Notes under the pieces: generated by a model
The model's database searches: none
What the model saw: only the letters and a program-made list of their open reading frames with translations
What the model was told of the DNA's origin: nothing
Assembly (NCBI RefSeq): GCF_001641755.2
Contig: NZ_LRFG02000002.1
Coordinates: 496,001-560,000, forward strand
DNA from: Microbulbifer flavimaris
GTDB taxonomy: Bacteria > Pseudomonadota > Gammaproteobacteria > Pseudomonadales > Cellvibrionaceae
Length of the DNA: 64,000 nt
Direction: 5' to 3'
Translations under genes and position numbers: made by a program
Shown here: positions 1 through 8,559 of the stretch, piece after piece
Position numbering within the stretch: the stretch's first letter is position 1
Layout: each line of letters opens with the position of its first letter

Positions 1-1
1 C

Positions 2-358
2 GCCGGCTGTGTCGATATCGCCGAACAGCGGGTGCCACCGCGGGCCCAGGCTGCACAGCAGATGGCGGGCGTGGCCGAGCGCAACCTGATCGCGCAAATC
101 GAAGGGCGCCCAATGAAGCCATTCCGCTACCGTGACCGCGGCTCGCTGGTGTCCCTGAGCAAGCACACCGCCGTTGGCAACCTGATGGGCGCACTGGTCA
201 AGGGCAGCCTGACGGTAGAGGGCCGCCTCGCCGGCGTTGCCTATCGCTCTCTGTACCGGATGCATCTGGCGGCGGTGCATGGCTGGTCCAAGGCGATGCT
301 TATTTACATGGTGGGCCAGGCCAACCGCTTCGTGAAACCGCGGATGAAACTGCACTGA
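2..358 (+). CDS. NADH dehydrogenase type II (NDH-2), C-terminal part
   Basis: The reading frame is open from the left edge, so only the last ~118 residues are present. The tail resembles the C-terminal region of single-subunit NDH-2, the membrane-associated flavoprotein that passes electrons from NADH to quinone without pumping protons. The visible part starts near the end of the FAD domain ([20 protein letters not shown]) and ends with the amphipathic segments ([28 protein letters not shown]) by which NDH-2 sits on the membrane. The Rossmann motifs that would prove the assignment lie outside the window. A sirtuin gene follows in the same direction. Confidence 0.75.
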   Translation, partial: AGCVDIAEQRVPPRAQAAQQMAGVAERNLIAQIEGRPMKPFRYRDRGSLVSLSKHTAVGNLMGALVKGSLTVEGRLAGVAYRSLYRMHLAAVHGWSKAMLIYMVGQANRFVKPRMKLH

Positions 359-398
359 TCGACTCTGCAGTGATTGGAGAGGGAGGAGCGTGACGGGC

Positions 399-1103
399 AT
401 GAACTACCAGCAAATCGTCGTCCTTACCGGCGCGGGCATTTCCGCCGAGTCAGGCATCCGCACCTTTCGCGGTGCCGACGGCCTGTGGGAAAACCACCGG
501 CTGGAGGACGTTGCCACACCGGAAGCCTTCGAGCGGGACCCGGAACTGGTACAGCGCTTTTACAATGCCCGTCGCCGCCAGCTGCTCTCCGGCGCGGTGA
601 TGCCCAATGCCGCGCACCAGGCACTGGCAGAGCTGGAGGCACAATTCCCCGGTGAATTTCTGCTGGTGACACAGAATATCGACGACCTGCATGAGCGCGC
701 CGGCAGTCAGAACCTGATCCATATGCACGGCGAATTACTGAAAGCCCGCTGTCGCATTACCGGTGACCTGTTCCCGGTCACAGACGACCTGACCACGGAA
801 ATGCCGTGCCCCTGCTGCAATGCGCCCGGCAACCTGCGCCCGCACGTGGTCTGGTTCGGGGAAATGCCGCTGCAGATGGAGCGCATTTACGACGCGCTGA
901 GCGCCTGCGACCTGTTTATTAGCATCGGCACCTCCGGCAATGTCTATCCGGCAGCCGGTTTCGTCGAGTGCGCCAACCTGGCTGGCGCCCATACGGTGGA
1001 GCTGAATCTGGAACGCAGCAGTGTGGGGGATGCCTTTGCCGAGCACTGGCAGGGCAACGCATCGGAAATCGTGACGGACTATGTGCGCAAACTGATCTCA
1101 TGA
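399..1103 (+). CDS. cobB: CobB-type NAD-dependent protein deacylase (sirtuin)
   Basis: Sir2-family enzyme that removes acyl groups from lysines using NAD+. Visible motifs are [15 protein letters not shown] (NAD-binding loop), [12 protein letters not shown], the catalytic His in [11 protein letters not shown], and [12 protein letters not shown] near the end. The YNARRR segment supplies the Tyr and Arg that class III sirtuins such as E. coli CobB use to recognise succinyl/malonyl lysine, so desuccinylase activity is plausible. A GTG at 390 is also in frame, but AGGAG at 384-388 leaves one base before it and ten before the ATG at 399, so I chose the ATG (234 aa). It ends convergently with the histidine phosphatase. 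Confidence 0.9.
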   Translation: MNYQQIVVLTGAGISAESGIRTFRGADGLWENHRLEDVATPEAFERDPELVQRFYNARRRQLLSGAVMPNAAHQALAELEAQFPGEFLLVTQNIDDLHERAGSQNLIHMHGELLKARCRITGDLFPVTDDLTTEMPCPCCNAPGNLRPHVVWFGEMPLQMERIYDALSACDLFISIGTSGNVYPAAGFVECANLAGAHTVELNLERSSVGDAFAEHWQGNASEIVTDYVRKLIS

Positions 1104-1125
1104 TCGCCGCGCACATAGACACCGT

Positions 1126-1683
1126 TTAGCAACGCGAACAGCCCCCGTAGCGTTGCAATAAGGTGGTTACCTGCCGGGCGTCGATCACCAGCAAATACAG
1201 GCGGTCGTATTCATCCGCCTCCCGGATTTCTTCCCCCGCCTCACCACCGAGCGAAGCGACCAGCTCCGGCGTGGTGTTGCTGTGGCCGACCACCAGTATC
1301 CTGCTCGGCCCGCGCCGCAGCTCCGACGAGAAGGCATCGAGATCCCGGGGATCGTAAAGCTCCACCGGCAACCCCAGTCGCTCTGCCAGCGGCGCGGCTG
1401 TTTCACGGGTGCGTCGGTAATCCGTGCTGTAGATCTGTTCGATACCGACATCGCGCAATACCCGCGCCAGTTGCTGGGCGCGGGCCCTGCCAGCCTCTGT
1501 CAGCGCCGGGTCCCGTTCCGCCGGATCTGCGGTCTCTTTTTCCGCATGGCGAACCAGGTAGATGATCTGCGCCGCCTGGTCATGCCCGACCTGTTCGGCT
1601 GGGGTATAGGAGGCGGTGGCCGGATGGGCGATACCGAATAATATCGGCAATAGACAAGCAATTAGCCTGGAAAAAATCGTCAT
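1126..1683 (-). CDS. exported histidine phosphatase (phosphoglycerate mutase-like fold)
   Basis: 185-residue protein with an N-terminal hydrophobic segment (residues 4-25) that looks like a signal peptide. The catalytic RHAEK motif is at 45-49 and a second active-site His lies in VVGHSNTTP (about residue 134), with a TDYRRTRETA segment between them. This arrangement is that of the SixA-like branch of the histidine phosphatase superfamily, which works through a phosphohistidine intermediate. The substrate cannot be told from sequence. The C-terminus ends in GGCSRC, which could form a disulfide if the protein is periplasmic. Confidence 0.8.
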   Translation of the reverse strand: MTIFSRLIACLLPILFGIAHPATASYTPAEQVGHDQAAQIIYLVRHAEKETADPAERDPALTEAGRARAQQLARVLRDVGIEQIYSTDYRRTRETAAPLAERLGLPVELYDPRDLDAFSSELRRGPSRILVVGHSNTTPELVASLGGEAGEEIREADEYDRLYLLVIDARQVTTLLQRYGGCSRC

Positions 1684-1804
1684 TATGATGCTGGTCCCGG
1701 TTTGCAGTGGTTGGACCAGAATATTGGAAACTGTCGTCTGTCACCAGATAAGTCAGTTACCGAAACAGCAAATACCAGGGGACGGTAGAGCAGGCAGGGA
1801 AAAG

Positions 1805-1852
1805 GCAAAAGCAAAGAAAATGGCGGTGCGCTTGACCCGCATGCCGCCATTT
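1805..1852 (-). terminator. probable intrinsic terminator of the H-NS/MvaT-type gene
   Basis: On the minus strand AAATGGCGG pairs with CCGCCATTT across a 17-nt loop and is followed by a T-rich stretch (TTTTCTTTGCTTTT). It lies about 20 bases beyond the stop codon at 1875. Confidence 0.6.
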
Positions 1853-1874
1853 ACTCAGATTAAATACTGCGAAA

Positions 1875-2345
1875 TCAGATCTTCCAGGTTTTCACGGTTT
1901 CCAGACCGTGCTCTTCAATCCACTGATTCAGCTGCTTGGGGTTGCGCTTTTTCTTCTCGATGGTCGCGCCGGTATAGGGGTTGCGGTAATGGCCGGTCTC
2001 CAGCTTCGGCTCGCTACCTTTGGCCACAGCTCGGCGGCCACGGCGCGGGGTATCACCGCCTTTTTTCAGCGAGCGGGCAACGCGGGCCTTGAGAGTCTTG
2101 ATGTAGTCCGGCGCATCCTCATCATTCAGCTGGCTTACCAGCCATTCAACGATTTGCTCGCCGCGGGCGACGTAGAGCTCTTCCTCTTCCATCTGGTGCT
2201 CGGCGGCGATATTTACCAGCGCCTTGTCGAATGCAATCACGCCGTCTTTTTTGCGCTCTGCACGGGCCTTCTGCTCCTGCAGCTCTTCGATTTTTGCCTG
2301 GTGCTCGGCAATTTGTTGTTCAATCTTTTCGTAATCCTGAAACAT
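1875..2345 (-). CDS. H-NS/MvaT-type nucleoid-associated protein
   Basis: 156-residue xenogeneic-silencer-like protein. Residues 1-60 are a charged predicted coiled coil suited to oligomerisation. Residues 91-110 are a basic Gly/Pro linker (SLKKGGDTPRRGRRAVAKG). Residues 117-154 form the DNA-binding end, with YRNPYTG, QLNQWIEEHG and VKTW. That pattern (Y-NP-TG ... L--W ... V-W) resembles the C-terminal domain of Pseudomonas MvaT more closely than enterobacterial H-NS, although the protein is longer than MvaT. Such proteins coat AT-rich DNA and repress transcription. It is a monocistronic gene with its own terminator, divergent from the CBS gene across an AT-richer gap. Confidence 0.75.
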   Translation of the reverse strand: MFQDYEKIEQQIAEHQAKIEELQEQKARAERKKDGVIAFDKALVNIAAEHQMEEEELYVARGEQIVEWLVSQLNDEDAPDYIKTLKARVARSLKKGGDTPRRGRRAVAKGSEPKLETGHYRNPYTGATIEKKKRNPKQLNQWIEEHGLETVKTWKI

Positions 2346-2814
2346 CTGTTTAACAGACCTCTATCAGTGTTGCTGTAATAAAATAATATTGGCGTTGACC
2401 AGATCTAATTGGCAACTGCGAGCGCTTCTTAATCGCCCTTCGATATTCTTTTTTCGAGGATACTGAATAGCGGCAGCGGGATATCCGCCTTATCAATATC
2501 TCACTGCCGGAAACGGCAATATCCAAACTACGCAATAACCAGACCGGCACGAAATACAGCATTTACGCAAGCCAGGCCAACAAACCCCGCATACTGGGTG
2601 CGGAAACGCTCTCGACGCACGGGCGCCGGCGGGTGGGGCGGCAAATGATAAGTGTTCGGCGCCAAATATCAACCTTGCCGCCAACTCCAGCAACATTTAT
2701 ATCGGTAAGTTACGGCACAGGGCTGATAAACAGCATATAAGCGCCAGCCGCAGCGTGCCCGGTTGGAGTCTTTGCGGGGCTGACCTAAGCTATACGGGCC
2801 GCGCTAACCCATAA
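2346..2814. other. 469-bp divergent intergenic region
   Basis: It separates the H-NS/MvaT-type gene (leftward) from the CBS gene (rightward). The half next to the H-NS-type gene is more AT-rich than the surroundings (for example TAATAAAATAATATTGG near 2375-2391), as expected for an upstream region that may bind its own silencer. A frame open on the plus strand from about 2472 to 2741 lacks a credible start and I do not regard it as a gene. Confidence 0.4.
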
Positions 2815-3279
2815 ATGGCCTGCACAAAGGTTATGAGCAAGATACACGATATCCACCATATGCCGACCCTGGCGACGCTGATGACCCCGTTTCCGTACCA
2901 CGTTGATATCAACGCTACCGTTGAAGAAGCGCTGGAACTGATGGAGGAACACGAGGTTCATCACCTGCCCGTCACCCGCGACGGGGACCTGGAGACCGTG
3001 ATTTCCCGCGGCGATATCGAGCGCGCCAATGCCCCCGGCCACCGGCTCGAAGAACAGCAGCTCTATGTGCACGACCTCTGCGCACGCCGGCCCTATATTG
3101 CCGATATCCACGATCCGCTGGACAAGATCCTGCTGGCCATGGCCGATACCGGCATCGGATCGGTGCTGGTCATGCGGGAGGGGGAGCTGGCCGGGATCGT
3201 GACCATTACCGATGTCCTGCGCTTCTGCGGGCGCTTTCTCGCCGAAGTAGCGCAGCCGGTGGACGATTCCATCGCCTGA
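2815..3279 (+). CDS. CBS-domain pair protein
   Basis: 154-residue soluble protein made of two CBS motifs (about residues 17-70 and 80-143). They show the typical segments LMTPFPYHVDINATVEEALE, HHLPVTRDGDL and GSVLVMREGELAGIVTITDV. CBS pairs bind adenosine nucleotides (AMP, ATP, SAM) and act as energy sensors. No catalytic domain is attached. The start is uncertain: the ATG at 2815 has no clear ribosome site, and an in-frame ATG at 2833 follows AAAGG with only two bases between. It ends convergently with the SLC13 transporter gene. Confidence 0.8.
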   Translation: MACTKVMSKIHDIHHMPTLATLMTPFPYHVDINATVEEALELMEEHEVHHLPVTRDGDLETVISRGDIERANAPGHRLEEQQLYVHDLCARRPYIADIHDPLDKILLAMADTGIGSVLVMREGELAGIVTITDVLRFCGRFLAEVAQPVDDSIA

Positions 3280-3360
3280 TACCGGCCACCACACCTCTCG
3301 TAACCCGCCGGGCGGCAATGCCCGAATTCCACAGCCGTGCAACAGGGCCGCTCCAGCCGC

Positions 3361-5334
3361 TCAGAGCGGCCACACCCATAACAGCATCGGCACACTGACG
3401 AGCACCACCATGATCTCCAGTGGCAGGCCCATGCGCCAGTAGTCACCAAAGTGAAAACCGCCGGGCCCCAGAATCAGGGTGTTGTTTTGATGGCCCACCG
3501 GAGTCAGGAAAGCACAGGACGCACCAATGGCTACCGCCATCAGGAAACTGTCAGGGTTCACCCCCAGCTGGCTCGCCGCACTGAGGGCGATGGAACACAT
3601 GACCGCGGCAGTGGCGGCGTTGTTCATGAAATCCGACAGGGTCATGGTAACCACCAGCAGGATCACCAGCGTAATCACCGGGTCCCCCTGGGCGATGTTG
3701 TTAAGCATCCAGCGGGAGATCAGATCCGCCGCGCCGGTGCTTTCCATCACCTGAGCGACCGCAATCAGGGCACCCAGCAAGACGATCACCGAGCCATCGA
3801 TGGATTCGTAGACATTGCGCAGTGAGACCACTTTCAAGGCCATATAGGCCAGCACACAGGTGGCAAAGGAGATGGCGGCGGGCAGGAGACCGAAAGCGGC
3901 ACCGGCCACCGCCAGCGCCATGGCCACCAGGGCGACGGCCGCCTTCTCCTTGTTGGGAATGGCGATATCCCGCTGGGCCAGGGGCACACAGCCCTTCTCG
4001 TAGGCAAAGGTATTGAGGTTGTCGTCGGTGCCCATCATCAGCAGCGCATCGCCGGCCATCAGCGGTGTCGAGCGCAACCGCCGCACCGAGCGCCGGCCCT
4101 GCCGGGAGAGTGCCAACAGGTTGATCTCGTAATGCGCCGGCAGGCGCAGAAACTGGATAGTGCGGCCCACCAGGCTCGAGTCGGGCATGACAACCAGCTC
4201 CCGCAGCTGCAGGTCCTCGCCGCGCTCCTTTTCTTTGTCTTTCTCCTTGTCTTTGCCCTTTTCCCGCTCCTTGTCTCCCTCACCACTACCATGCTCTTCC
4301 TTGCCGCTCCCGACCTCGCTTTTATCGTTCCGCTGCTCCCGCCTGCGGGCTTCGGCCGCCTGTTGCTCCGCGCGCTTTTCCCTCAGCCCTGCCTGGCGCT
4401 CGGCGACGGGGCTGCCGTGTTCCTCTTCGTCTTCACTGGACTCCCCCTCGAGCTTTAGCCCCAGCTGGCTGATGGCTGCCGCCAGGGATTCGGGTTCCGC
4501 CTCGATCACCAGTATGTCACCGGTTCGCACCCGGTGGCGGGGCCTGGCGGGGGAGACACGGCCATCGTCGCGCACCACCCCAACCACCTGGGCGTCCTCG
4601 TCCTCCAGCATGCGCGCGATTTCCCAGATGGTCTTACCCGCCACCGGGCTCTTTTCCGGTACCTGTGCCTCGGTCAGGTAGGTGCCCGTATCGAAGGTGG
4701 CGGCACCCGCCTGGGTCCGCTCCGGCACCAGCCTCCAGCCGATCAGGCACACAAACAGGATCCCCACCACCGCCACCCCGAGCCCCACCGGGGTGAAATC
4801 GAACATGCCGTAACTGCCCGCACCGGCGCTGGCGCGGAAGCCGGACACGATCAGGTTGGGAGGCGTGCCGATCAACGTCGTCATGCCGCCGAGAATGGTG
4901 CCGAAGGACAGCGGCATCAGTACCTTGCCCGGTGGCAGGTGGTGTTTTTCCGCCACCCCCGATGCCACCGGCAGCAGCAAAGCCATGGCCCCCACATTGT
5001 TCATGAACCCGGACATCAGGGCGCCGACACCGGTGAGGGCGCCGATGGCCAGGGTGGCACTGCCGGTCTTGGGAATCATGCGCTGGGCGAAGGCGTCCAT
5101 GGCCCCGGTGCTCTGCAGACCGCGACTCAGGATCAATACGCAGGCGACAGTGACCACTGCCGGGTGGCCAAAACCATCGAAAGCGTGTTCGGGGGGAATC
5201 AGGCCGACGAGGACACAGGCGAGCAGGGAGGCGAGCGCCACCATATCGTGTCGCCAGGATCCCCAGATAAACAGGACAATGGTGACAGCGAGGATGGAAA
5301 GGATTGTGATCTGGTCCAGCGTCATGCGGAGCAC
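3361..5334 (-). CDS. SLC13-family (DASS) permease with two RCK_C/TrkA-C domains
   Basis: 657-residue inner-membrane transporter of the divalent anion:sodium symporter type, with transmembrane segments in an N-terminal half (about 8-200) and a C-terminal half (about 465-657). FMNNVGAMALLLP near 110 and FMNNAATAAVM in the second half are the paired SNT-like helix-break motifs of this family. Two TrkA-C/RCK_C domains lie between the halves (about 215-292 and 375-445). They are separated by ~80 residues (296-374) made almost only of Glu, Lys, Arg, Gln and Ser, including the run KDKEKDKEKERGED. The substrate is unknown; sulfate or a dicarboxylate would be usual. Divergent from selU. Confidence 0.85.
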   Translation of the reverse strand: MLRMTLDQITILSILAVTIVLFIWGSWRHDMVALASLLACVLVGLIPPEHAFDGFGHPAVVTVACVLILSRGLQSTGAMDAFAQRMIPKTGSATLAIGALTGVGALMSGFMNNVGAMALLLPVASGVAEKHHLPPGKVLMPLSFGTILGGMTTLIGTPPNLIVSGFRASAGAGSYGMFDFTPVGLGVAVVGILFVCLIGWRLVPERTQAGAATFDTGTYLTEAQVPEKSPVAGKTIWEIARMLEDEDAQVVGVVRDDGRVSPARPRHRVRTGDILVIEAEPESLAAAISQLGLKLEGESSEDEEEHGSPVAERQAGLREKRAEQQAAEARRREQRNDKSEVGSGKEEHGSGEGDKEREKGKDKEKDKEKERGEDLQLRELVVMPDSSLVGRTIQFLRLPAHYEINLLALSRQGRRSVRRLRSTPLMAGDALLMMGTDDNLNTFAYEKGCVPLAQRDIAIPNKEKAAVALVAMALAVAGAAFGLLPAAISFATCVLAYMALKVVSLRNVYESIDGSVIVLLGALIAVAQVMESTGAADLISRWMLNNIAQGDPVITLVILLVVTMTLSDFMNNAATAAVMCSIALSAASQLGVNPDSFLMAVAIGASCAFLTPVGHQNNTLILGPGGFHFGDYWRMGLPLEIMVVLVSVPMLLWVWPL

Positions 5335-5400
5335 TATCCCGGCGGCAGCAAACGGTCGGAGGGATCCATCTATTCAGGTTACACTGCGCCCCGGAATTAC

Positions 5401-5405
5401 GGAGA
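5401..5405 (+). promoter_or_regulatory. ribosome-binding site deciding a TTG start for selU
   Basis: GGAGA stands six bases upstream of a TTG at 5412 that opens the selU frame. The nearby ATG at 5407 is in another frame. No ATG in the correct frame exists before the conserved rhodanese sequence begins. Confidence 0.6.
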
Positions 5406-5411
5406 CATGAT

Positions 5412-6506
5412 TTGCGCCAGAACATTTCCCCCGATCAATACCGACAGCTGTTTCTCGACGATACGCCGCTGATGGATGTGCGCGCACCCGTCGAGTTCAG
5501 CAAGGGTGCCTTTCCGGCGGCCACCAACCTGCCGCTGCTGGACGACCGCCAGCGGGAGCTGGTGGGTACTGAATACAAGCGCGCGGGCCAGCAGGCGGCC
5601 ATCGAGCTGGGCTGGCGCCTTGCCACCGACGAGGTGCGCAGCCAGCGAATCGCCGCGTGGCGAGAATTTGTCGAGCAGAACCCGCAGGGCTGCCTGTACT
5701 GCTTCCGCGGCGGACTCCGCTCGCAAACGACCCGGCAACTGCTGCGGGAGGCCGGGGTCGACTACCCGCTGGTGGAGGGCGGCTACAAGGGATTGCGCAA
5801 CTACCTGCTGCAAGCCCTGGACGAGGGAGCCGGGCAACTGCCTCTGGTGGTGATTAGCGGACACACCGGCAGCGGCAAGACCGAGCTGATCCAGAGCGCG
5901 CCCAGGGCCATCGACCTGGAGGGTATCGCCCACCACCGGGGCTCCAGCTTTGGCGGCACCGGTCGCCCGCAGCCGGCGCAGATCGACTTCGAGAATCGCA
6001 TCGCGGTGGACATGATCAAACTGTCAGAGGCCCCGGGGCGGGTCTTTGTGGAGGACGAGAGTCGCCTGGTGGGCCGCTGCGCGCTGCCGCCGGTGCTGCA
6101 GGAGGCCATGCAGGCCGCGCCGCGGGTGCTGGTGGAGGAGCCGGTGGAAGCCCGCGCCCGGCGGATCGTGCGCGACTATGTCAACGAGGCCCTGCCGCGC
6201 TTCGAGGGCGGCGAACAGCACCCTGCCGAGGCGCTGGGGAAATCCCTGCGCGAGAGCCTCTCCCGCCTGCAGAAGCGGCTCGGTGGGCTTCGCTACCAGC
6301 AGCTGGACGAGCAGCTGCAGGCTGCCAACCGGGCGCTTGCCGATAGCGGCAGCGCCGAGGCGTATATTCCGGTAGTGATGACATTGCTGACGGACTACTA
6401 CGACGGCATGTACGACCACCTGATGTCCAAACGACAGACCGAGGTTTTATTCCGCGGCTCTCTGCAAGACGTCGAGCAGTGGATTCAGCACAACACCCGG
6501 GGCTGA
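5412..6506 (+). CDS. selU: tRNA 2-selenouridine synthase (MnmH/SelU)
   Basis: 364-residue enzyme that replaces the sulfur of 2-thiouridine at the tRNA wobble position (U34) with selenium through a geranylated intermediate. An N-terminal rhodanese domain (about 8-130) carries CLYCFRGGLRSQ; the second cysteine, Cys97, corresponds to the catalytic Cys97 of E. coli SelU. A P-loop follows at about 150-158 (GHTGSGKTEL), then the C-terminal P-loop domain. Length matches the family. Translation appears to start at TTG. The enzyme needs selenophosphate from SelD, which is not in this window. Confidence 0.92.
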   Translation: MRQNISPDQYRQLFLDDTPLMDVRAPVEFSKGAFPAATNLPLLDDRQRELVGTEYKRAGQQAAIELGWRLATDEVRSQRIAAWREFVEQNPQGCLYCFRGGLRSQTTRQLLREAGVDYPLVEGGYKGLRNYLLQALDEGAGQLPLVVISGHTGSGKTELIQSAPRAIDLEGIAHHRGSSFGGTGRPQPAQIDFENRIAVDMIKLSEAPGRVFVEDESRLVGRCALPPVLQEAMQAAPRVLVEEPVEARARRIVRDYVNEALPRFEGGEQHPAEALGKSLRESLSRLQKRLGGLRYQQLDEQLQAANRALADSGSAEAYIPVVMTLLTDYYDGMYDHLMSKRQTEVLFRGSLQDVEQWIQHNTRG

Positions 6507-6524
6507 CTATCCGTCACGCCAGGA

Positions 6525-7454
6525 TCAGGACTTGAGGGCGAGGCGGCGCAGGCGGAAGCGCCGGGACAGGATCCAGTCCCGCAGGCGCCGCGGCAGCCAG
6601 CGGGACATCCACGGCAACAGGCGACTGCGGTTGCCCACACGCAATACCGCAGGCGGCCGCTTGCGCAGCAGCTCCTTTACCACCTTGCGCGCCAGGGTAC
6701 TGGCCAGGGTGGCATTCTGCTGCGACTCCAGTGCCCGCGAGCGCACTGCCTCCTCCTGGCGCTTGTACCAGGAGTCCGGCGCCAGCAGCCCGCGCAGGGA
6801 AACCTGTGCGTGTCGGCCGAATTCCGAGGCAATGGCCCCCGGCTGTACCGTCATCACACGAATTCCAAAGGGTTTCAGCTCCAGCCGCAGAACGTCGGAC
6901 AGCGCGTGTAACGCAGCCTTGGAGGCGCTGTAAGCCCCGGAAAACGGCGTCGGCATAACGCCGGAAACAGAGCCGATATTGCACACGACCCCTCGCTTGG
7001 CAGAACGCATCAGCGGTGCGCAGGCCCGGATCAGCGCCATGGGCGCGAACACATTGGTGCGGAACTGCTCCTCCAGCACCCGGGTATCCAGCTCCAGCAG
7101 CGGGCCCATCTGGCCGTAGCCGGCATTGTTAATCAGGATATCCAGGCGGCCGTAAGCGGCCTTGAGGGCGTGCACCACCCGGTTGATATCCGCCTGGGAA
7201 TTCACGTCCAGGGCCTCGGTGGCAATCCCCAGGTCGGCCAGCTCCTGCAGGCTCTCGGGGCGCCGCGCGGTAGCAATCACGATGGTGCCGCGGCGATGCA
7301 GCGCCAGGGCCAGCTCGCGACCGATACCACTGGAGCAACCGGTGATCAGCGCCACCCGGTCCGGCACCACATAGCCACGACCGATCTGCGCCAGGCTCTC
7401 GGCAGCGAAGGTGTGGTCTGACGGGCGGAACCTGGAAGCAGGTGGCTTGCTCAC
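6525..7454 (-). CDS. short-chain dehydrogenase/reductase
   Basis: 309-residue classical SDR. TGCSSGIG (about 39-46) binds the dinucleotide, NNAG (109-112) stabilises the central sheet, and the catalytic set is Ser162/164, Tyr175 and Lys179 in YSASK. The Arg at ATARRP after the second strand suggests NADP(H) preference. There is a ~33-residue N-terminal extension and a very basic C-terminal ~45 residues (SRWLPRRLRDWILSRRFRL) that could associate with the membrane. It starts with GTG behind AGGAG (8-nt spacing) and lies 18 bases after the VOC gene, so the two are probably cotranscribed. Substrate unknown. Confidence 0.85.
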   Translation of the reverse strand: MSKPPASRFRPSDHTFAAESLAQIGRGYVVPDRVALITGCSSGIGRELALALHRRGTIVIATARRPESLQELADLGIATEALDVNSQADINRVVHALKAAYGRLDILINNAGYGQMGPLLELDTRVLEEQFRTNVFAPMALIRACAPLMRSAKRGVVCNIGSVSGVMPTPFSGAYSASKAALHALSDVLRLELKPFGIRVMTVQPGAIASEFGRHAQVSLRGLLAPDSWYKRQEEAVRSRALESQQNATLASTLARKVVKELLRKRPPAVLRVGNRSRLLPWMSRWLPRRLRDWILSRRFRLRRLALKS

Positions 7455-7472
7455 GAACGACTCTCCTGGCGG

Positions 7473-7844
7473 CTACTCGATACGAAAGTGGGGGTTCTGG
7501 ATCAGGCCAAAGATGTTGCCGTCGCGGTCCAGAAAAGAGCTCATCAGCACACCCCCGCCTACATCGGTGATTTCACTGTGCTGACGGGCACCGAGGGCAT
7601 TGATCCGCTCCACCTGGGCGGCCATGTCATTGACCCCCCAGTAGGCGACGACACCATCGGCGCGGCTGGTCGCACTGCGGGCGTCAGGATTGAGGCCCAG
7701 CTCGAAACCACCCACGTTGAATCCCACGTAAGTCTCCGAATTAAAATAGGGTTCTGTCTCCAGCAGCTGCTGGTACCACTCCCGGGCCCTGGCCAGGTCG
7801 CTGACACCATAAATCACGCTGCGCAGTCCGAGAAACTGTCCCAT
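7473..7844 (-). CDS. VOC (glyoxalase/bleomycin-resistance) family protein
   Basis: 123-residue protein with the paired beta-alpha-beta-beta-beta arrangement of the vicinal oxygen chelate fold. The first half is LRSVIYGVSDLARAREWYQQ and the second carries VVAYWGVNDMAAQVERI and SSFLDRDGNIFGLIQNPHF. It could be a small dioxygenase or lyase, or a binding protein; the family does not specify. The frame extends 17 residues upstream, but AAGGAG stands seven bases before the ATG at 7844, which I take as the start. Upstream of and probably cotranscribed with the SDR gene. Confidence 0.8.
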   Translation of the reverse strand: MGQFLGLRSVIYGVSDLARAREWYQQLLETEPYFNSETYVGFNVGGFELGLNPDARSATSRADGVVAYWGVNDMAAQVERINALGARQHSEITDVGGGVLMSSFLDRDGNIFGLIQNPHFRIE

Positions 7845-8084
7845 CCCTAGGCTCCTTTTCTTATCGTTTCTTACACTTCTTTTTTTGATGTGCACCGCGC
7901 TGGATACACCGCTGACAACCTCGCCCGGGCTATTCCATCGCCCAGTACTTGCGCAGCGCTTGACCGGCTACCTCCCGACTGAATCCGCACCCCGGCCGTG
8001 CTTTTTCGCCCCTGACAAAAAAGCCTGGCGGGAACTCTGTACTGCCTTTAAGCGCCGGCCTGTCACGGCCGGACGCCAGAAGAA

Positions 8085-8453
8085 TTACTGCAGCTCCTGC
8101 TCCAGTTGCTCGAGCAGGTCCAGGGGCTCCAGCTCGATACCCTCCAGTTCGGCATTCCAGTTGATCCCGACCAGGATCACATCGTCATGCATGCCGGTAA
8201 GCCAGTCGTCCATAAACTCTTCCAGGTCGACGGGCACTACCCGGTAGTCCTGCCATTCGCCATCGACCTGCTGCTCCGCGAATTCTCGCTGGGACCAGAA
8301 CGGCATCACCTCCGTCTGCGGGTATTTCTCCGACTCACACAGGGCAAAACCCTCGTCCCCCTCCAGGGCCCAGACGCAGCCCTGGGCTGCACTCTCCGGC
8401 AGAAAGCGCGCGCAGTTTTCCTCGAAATCATCGCTCAGGGGTTCGACTTGCAT
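8085..8453 (-). CDS. DUF2750 protein
   Basis: 122-residue acidic protein matching the DUF2750 pattern: CVWALEGDEGFALCESE, VMPFWSQREFAEQ, a central YRVVPVDLEEFMDDWL and the ending GMHDDVILVGINWN. The family has no established function and is common in proteobacteria. The last 20 residues are a Leu/Glu-rich tail. It is the last gene of a leftward run and follows rlmD by about 105 bases. Confidence 0.75.
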   Translation of the reverse strand: MQVEPLSDDFEENCARFLPESAAQGCVWALEGDEGFALCESEKYPQTEVMPFWSQREFAEQQVDGEWQDYRVVPVDLEEFMDDWLTGMHDDVILVGINWNAELEGIELEPLDLLEQLEQELQ

Positions 8454-8559
8454 GGTTCCAGGGCCTCAGGGGTTTCACGGGAGTTTACGCCAGTTTATCG
8501 GTGGCACCAAAAAACCCACGGCGAATCCCGCACCCGGCAACAGCCCCTTTCCCCAGCGC

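Noticed and set aside
2472..2741. Plus-strand frame open for ~90 codons in the gap before the CBS gene
   Set aside because: No credible start or ribosome site, no domain-like composition, and it covers the AT-richer divergent promoter region.
8053..8071. GC hairpin (CCGGCC/GGCCGG) after the DUF2750 gene
   Set aside because: No T-run on the strand that matters, so I do not call it a terminator.
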